From assembly GCA_019916065.1 (NCBI GenBank), contig CM034237.1, positions 43,382,485 to 43,446,484 of the forward strand: 64,000 nucleotides of DNA, read 5' to 3'. Below are positions 61,546-64,000 of this stretch, one piece after another. Position 1 is the stretch's first letter, and each line of letters begins with the position of its first letter. The translations under genes and the position numbers were made by a program. The notes below the pieces were generated by a model. It saw only the letters and a program-made list of their open reading frames with translations, made no database searches and was not told where the DNA came from. This DNA is from Vitellaria paradoxa (lineage: Eukaryota; Streptophyta; Magnoliopsida; Ericales; Sapotaceae).

Positions 61546-62626
61546 CTTCACAAAAAGTTTCCCAAACTTCACTTTTTTGTTTTTAATTTTTATTTATTTA
61601 TTTGTTTCGATATCATTCAAATGATAAAATTATCCTTGATTTAATAGTTTTATAGATTAGTTCCACTTTTATTAAAAATAATGTATTAATATAATTTAAA
61701 TTTTTATAATAAATAATAACTTTCTATTCTATCAATATAATTTAAATTTTTATAATAAGCAATAATTATTTTTCTAAATAAATTTTAATTATTTCAACTT
61801 ACAAAAATATTCTTAATTTTGAATCTAAAAAAATAATTCATATACCAATAGTGAAATTTTTTAAAAATTATATATATCTATTTCTAAAGTGCCCTATATG
61901 TTTTTATTAATTAGTTGCTTCGATAATTAAACTCTATTATTCACTTGCAATTGTCCTTTTTTTTTCTGGTGTGACGTATATATACATAACCAATTCACTA
62001 TCAAAATTATAATTTTTTAAAATAATTATAACTTTTTAAAATTTATTCTTAAAAATTTATTATATTGCCATAATTATTCTCAATATTTTATCATAAAAAT
62101 ATTCTCACTACCTCCTGAGAAAGTATGTAATTTCTTTACTGACTAAAAATGTTGAGTCGGCTCTTGAGAGGGTGAGAATATTACCCTTTATATGCAATAT
62201 CTTATTTCTTATGATAAAATTAAGGATAATATGGTAAATTGTTTTTCTAGATTTTTTTGATATGCAAATAGGTAATTATTATCTACAATTTTTTAAATAT
62301 TTTATTTATGCAGTATGTGTTACATTCCTTTGATCAAACTTAAAAATATTTTGATAAGTTAACATGATTAATTGATTTTTTAGTAAAAAGTATTTTTTAT
62401 TATAAAAATTTAAATCATATTGATAAAATAAAAAAATATTTTTCATCATAAAAATTTAAATTATATTAATAGATTATTTTTTATAATAAGTGAAATTAAT
62501 CTATAAAACTAATGAATCAAGAATAATTTTGTTATTTGAATGACATCAAAACAAACACAACAAATAAAAAAATAAAAGTAAAAATGTGGAGTCGAGGAAA
62601 CTTTATGTGGAATTGGATATCATCAC
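61546..62626. mobile_element. Large inverted-repeat (foldback-type) element, ~1.08 kb
   Basis: The left arm (about 61546-61850) and right arm (about 62300-62626) are imperfect reverse complements. Paired words are ATGATATC, ATCATTCAAATGATAAAATT against TGTCATTCAAATAACAAAAT, GTTTTATAGATTA, and TATTAATATAATTTAAATTT in both. The centre is AT-rich and non-coding. No target-site duplication could be fixed. Confidence 0.65.
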
Positions 62627-62731
62627 CCATACTAAAATTTAATAAGTAATTCTATGTCTCAAACCGTTAAAAAATTATTTTTAAATAAAAAATTTAAAAT
62701 ATTTTATATTATACTAAAAAAATTAAAATAT

Positions 62732-63640
62732 TTTAAAATAGGATTAATTACAATAATACCCCTTAAACTATACTTATTTTTCAATTTATCCATTCATCCA
62801 TTAACCCTACCACTTTAACCTCTTCATCTATTTAAAAAGGTTCTGTTTAGTAGTCGTTATAAAAGTCCATTAACTTTTTATTTATTTATTATTCTTTAAT
62901 TATTTTAATATGTTTCTAATATTATTATTCACATATATTCAAATTCAAAACTTATGACTTGAGATTTGCATGGATTAAATCAGATAAATCATTCGATTTT
63001 TTTGTTATAAATTAAATATTTTGAATTTTTTCTTATTCCATCAAGAAAAAAAAAACAATTCGAACCTAATTTTGATAAAGAATCTAACCAAATCAATTAT
63101 CAGATCTTAATAATAAATATTTTTATTTTTTATTATATATTTATTATGTATATTTAATTTTAATAATAAATAATAGAAAATGTATCCTAAAATTTTTTTA
63201 AAAGTTTATGCTAAATTTAAATTAAAAAGAACTAAATTAAATAAAAATGTTGTTATTATGTTTAATTTGATTTTTTTGATTTTTATTATATTTTGCTCAC
63301 CCCATTTCTTTATATCAAAAACAAAGTAGAGTTTTTTCTGGAAGTGATAAGAAAAAAATTTTATTTGTTTAATTTATAACAGAAAATCGAATAATTTATC
63401 TGATCTAACCCATGCAAGTAATAAGTTTCAAATTTGAATAAGTGAATAATAATCACATTAGAAACTTATTGAGATAATTAAGTAATGATAAATAAATAAA
63501 AAGTTAACTGAATTTTTTTAACGGTTTCTAAACGAAACCCCTTTTAAGTAGATGAGGGAGTTTAGGGTTAATAGATGAATGGGGTAAATTGAAAAACAGG
63601 TATAATCTAGGGGTGATTGTGTAATTAACTCTTTAAAATA
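62732..63640. mobile_element. Mutator-like non-autonomous element with ~270-bp terminal inverted repeats
   Basis: A perfect 9-bp duplication TTTAAAATA (62732-62740 and 63632-63640) borders an 891-bp element. Its ends GGATTAATTACAATAATACC and, inverted, GAGTTAATTACACAATCACC start arms of about 270 bp (62741-63015 and 63360-63631) with many matched words, for example CAATTTATCCATTCATC, TTAACTTTTTATTTATTTAT and ATCAGATAAATCATTCGATT. A 9-bp duplication and long terminal inverted repeats are hallmarks of Mutator-like (MULE) elements. The ~340-bp AT-rich centre encodes no transposase. Confidence 0.88.
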
Positions 63641-64000
63641 ATTTAGTTTCGTTTCAAGTTTTAAATAAAATTCACTAATCCTCAATTACTAGTCAAAATA
63701 TTATCATCTCTTACATAAATAACTCTTACCTGAAAAAAGGTATAAATCTTTTATCTTGATTAAGTTATTTAGATTTAGTTTAGTAATAAATATATGTGCT
63801 ACTTTTATTTTGATTTCTTTTTTTTTATGTTTTATATATTTTTTATCGAAATTTTATTTTATTTCTATTTATTCGTAACTTTCTAACACATTATTCGCAT
63901 TTAGAAGAAACTTTTCAGGTTTAAAATATTAATATATGGAAACTTTTAAATATAAATGAAAATTTTTTAGTCTATTTTTTTTTTTTTTTTTTTTTTGGGT
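63641..64000. other. AT-rich intergenic DNA to the window end
   Basis: Nothing recognised. The window ends in a poly(T) tract. Confidence 0.5.

Overview
This window is nuclear DNA of a flowering plant, most likely a eudicot. The evidence is spliced genes with GT-AG introns, plant-specific families (DUF569 proteins, tau-class glutathione transferase, FAR1-related protein, a galectin-domain hydroxyproline galactosyltransferase), and a very AT-rich background packed with MITEs, SINEs, LTR and LINE remnants. No prokaryotic, organellar or viral block was seen. The species cannot be named from the sequence alone.

Layout. The first 51 bases are the start of a DnaJ/HSP40 gene running off the left edge on the minus strand, followed by its upstream region. 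From about 0.5 to 10 kb there are only repeats: a GTACCGCAT-rich tandem array, a 72-bp tandem duplication, a foldback-type element, a tRNA-derived SINE with 16-bp target-site duplications, MITEs and a diverged segmental duplication. At 10.4-14.7 kb are two tandem minus-strand DUF569 (fascin-like, actin cross-linking type) genes. One is complete with four exons. The other has lost its C-terminal exons. From 15 to 31 kb lie MITEs, a broken berberine-bridge-enzyme-like fragment, a decayed FAR1-RELATED SEQUENCE gene, and a Ty3/gypsy 5' LTR with primer-binding site and decayed gag. At 31.5-39.0 kb are two tandem tau glutathione transferase genes. The one at 35.4-39.0 kb is intact with a 2.9-kb repeat-filled intron. 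The other is a pseudogene whose second exon carries a SINE. From 39 to 50 kb there are more MITEs, an LTR-like block, a small unidentified ORF, and a 5'-truncated LINE tail nested in a MITE-like repeat. At 50.7-54.6 kb is an intact seven-exon galectin-domain beta-1,3-galactosyltransferase gene encoding 670 residues. From 55 kb to the end I see no gene. This stretch holds two large inverted-repeat elements, one of them flanked by a perfect 9-bp target-site duplication as expected for a Mutator-like element.

The genes do not form one pathway. Four loci look functional: the DnaJ chaperone start, the complete DUF569 gene, the tau GST and the arabinogalactan-protein galactosyltransferase. The truncated DUF569 copy is uncertain. 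The main interest is the history of local duplication followed by decay, and the density of nested short mobile elements. No convincing new multi-gene system was found. All exon boundaries were read by eye from splice motifs and reading-frame continuity, without transcript evidence.
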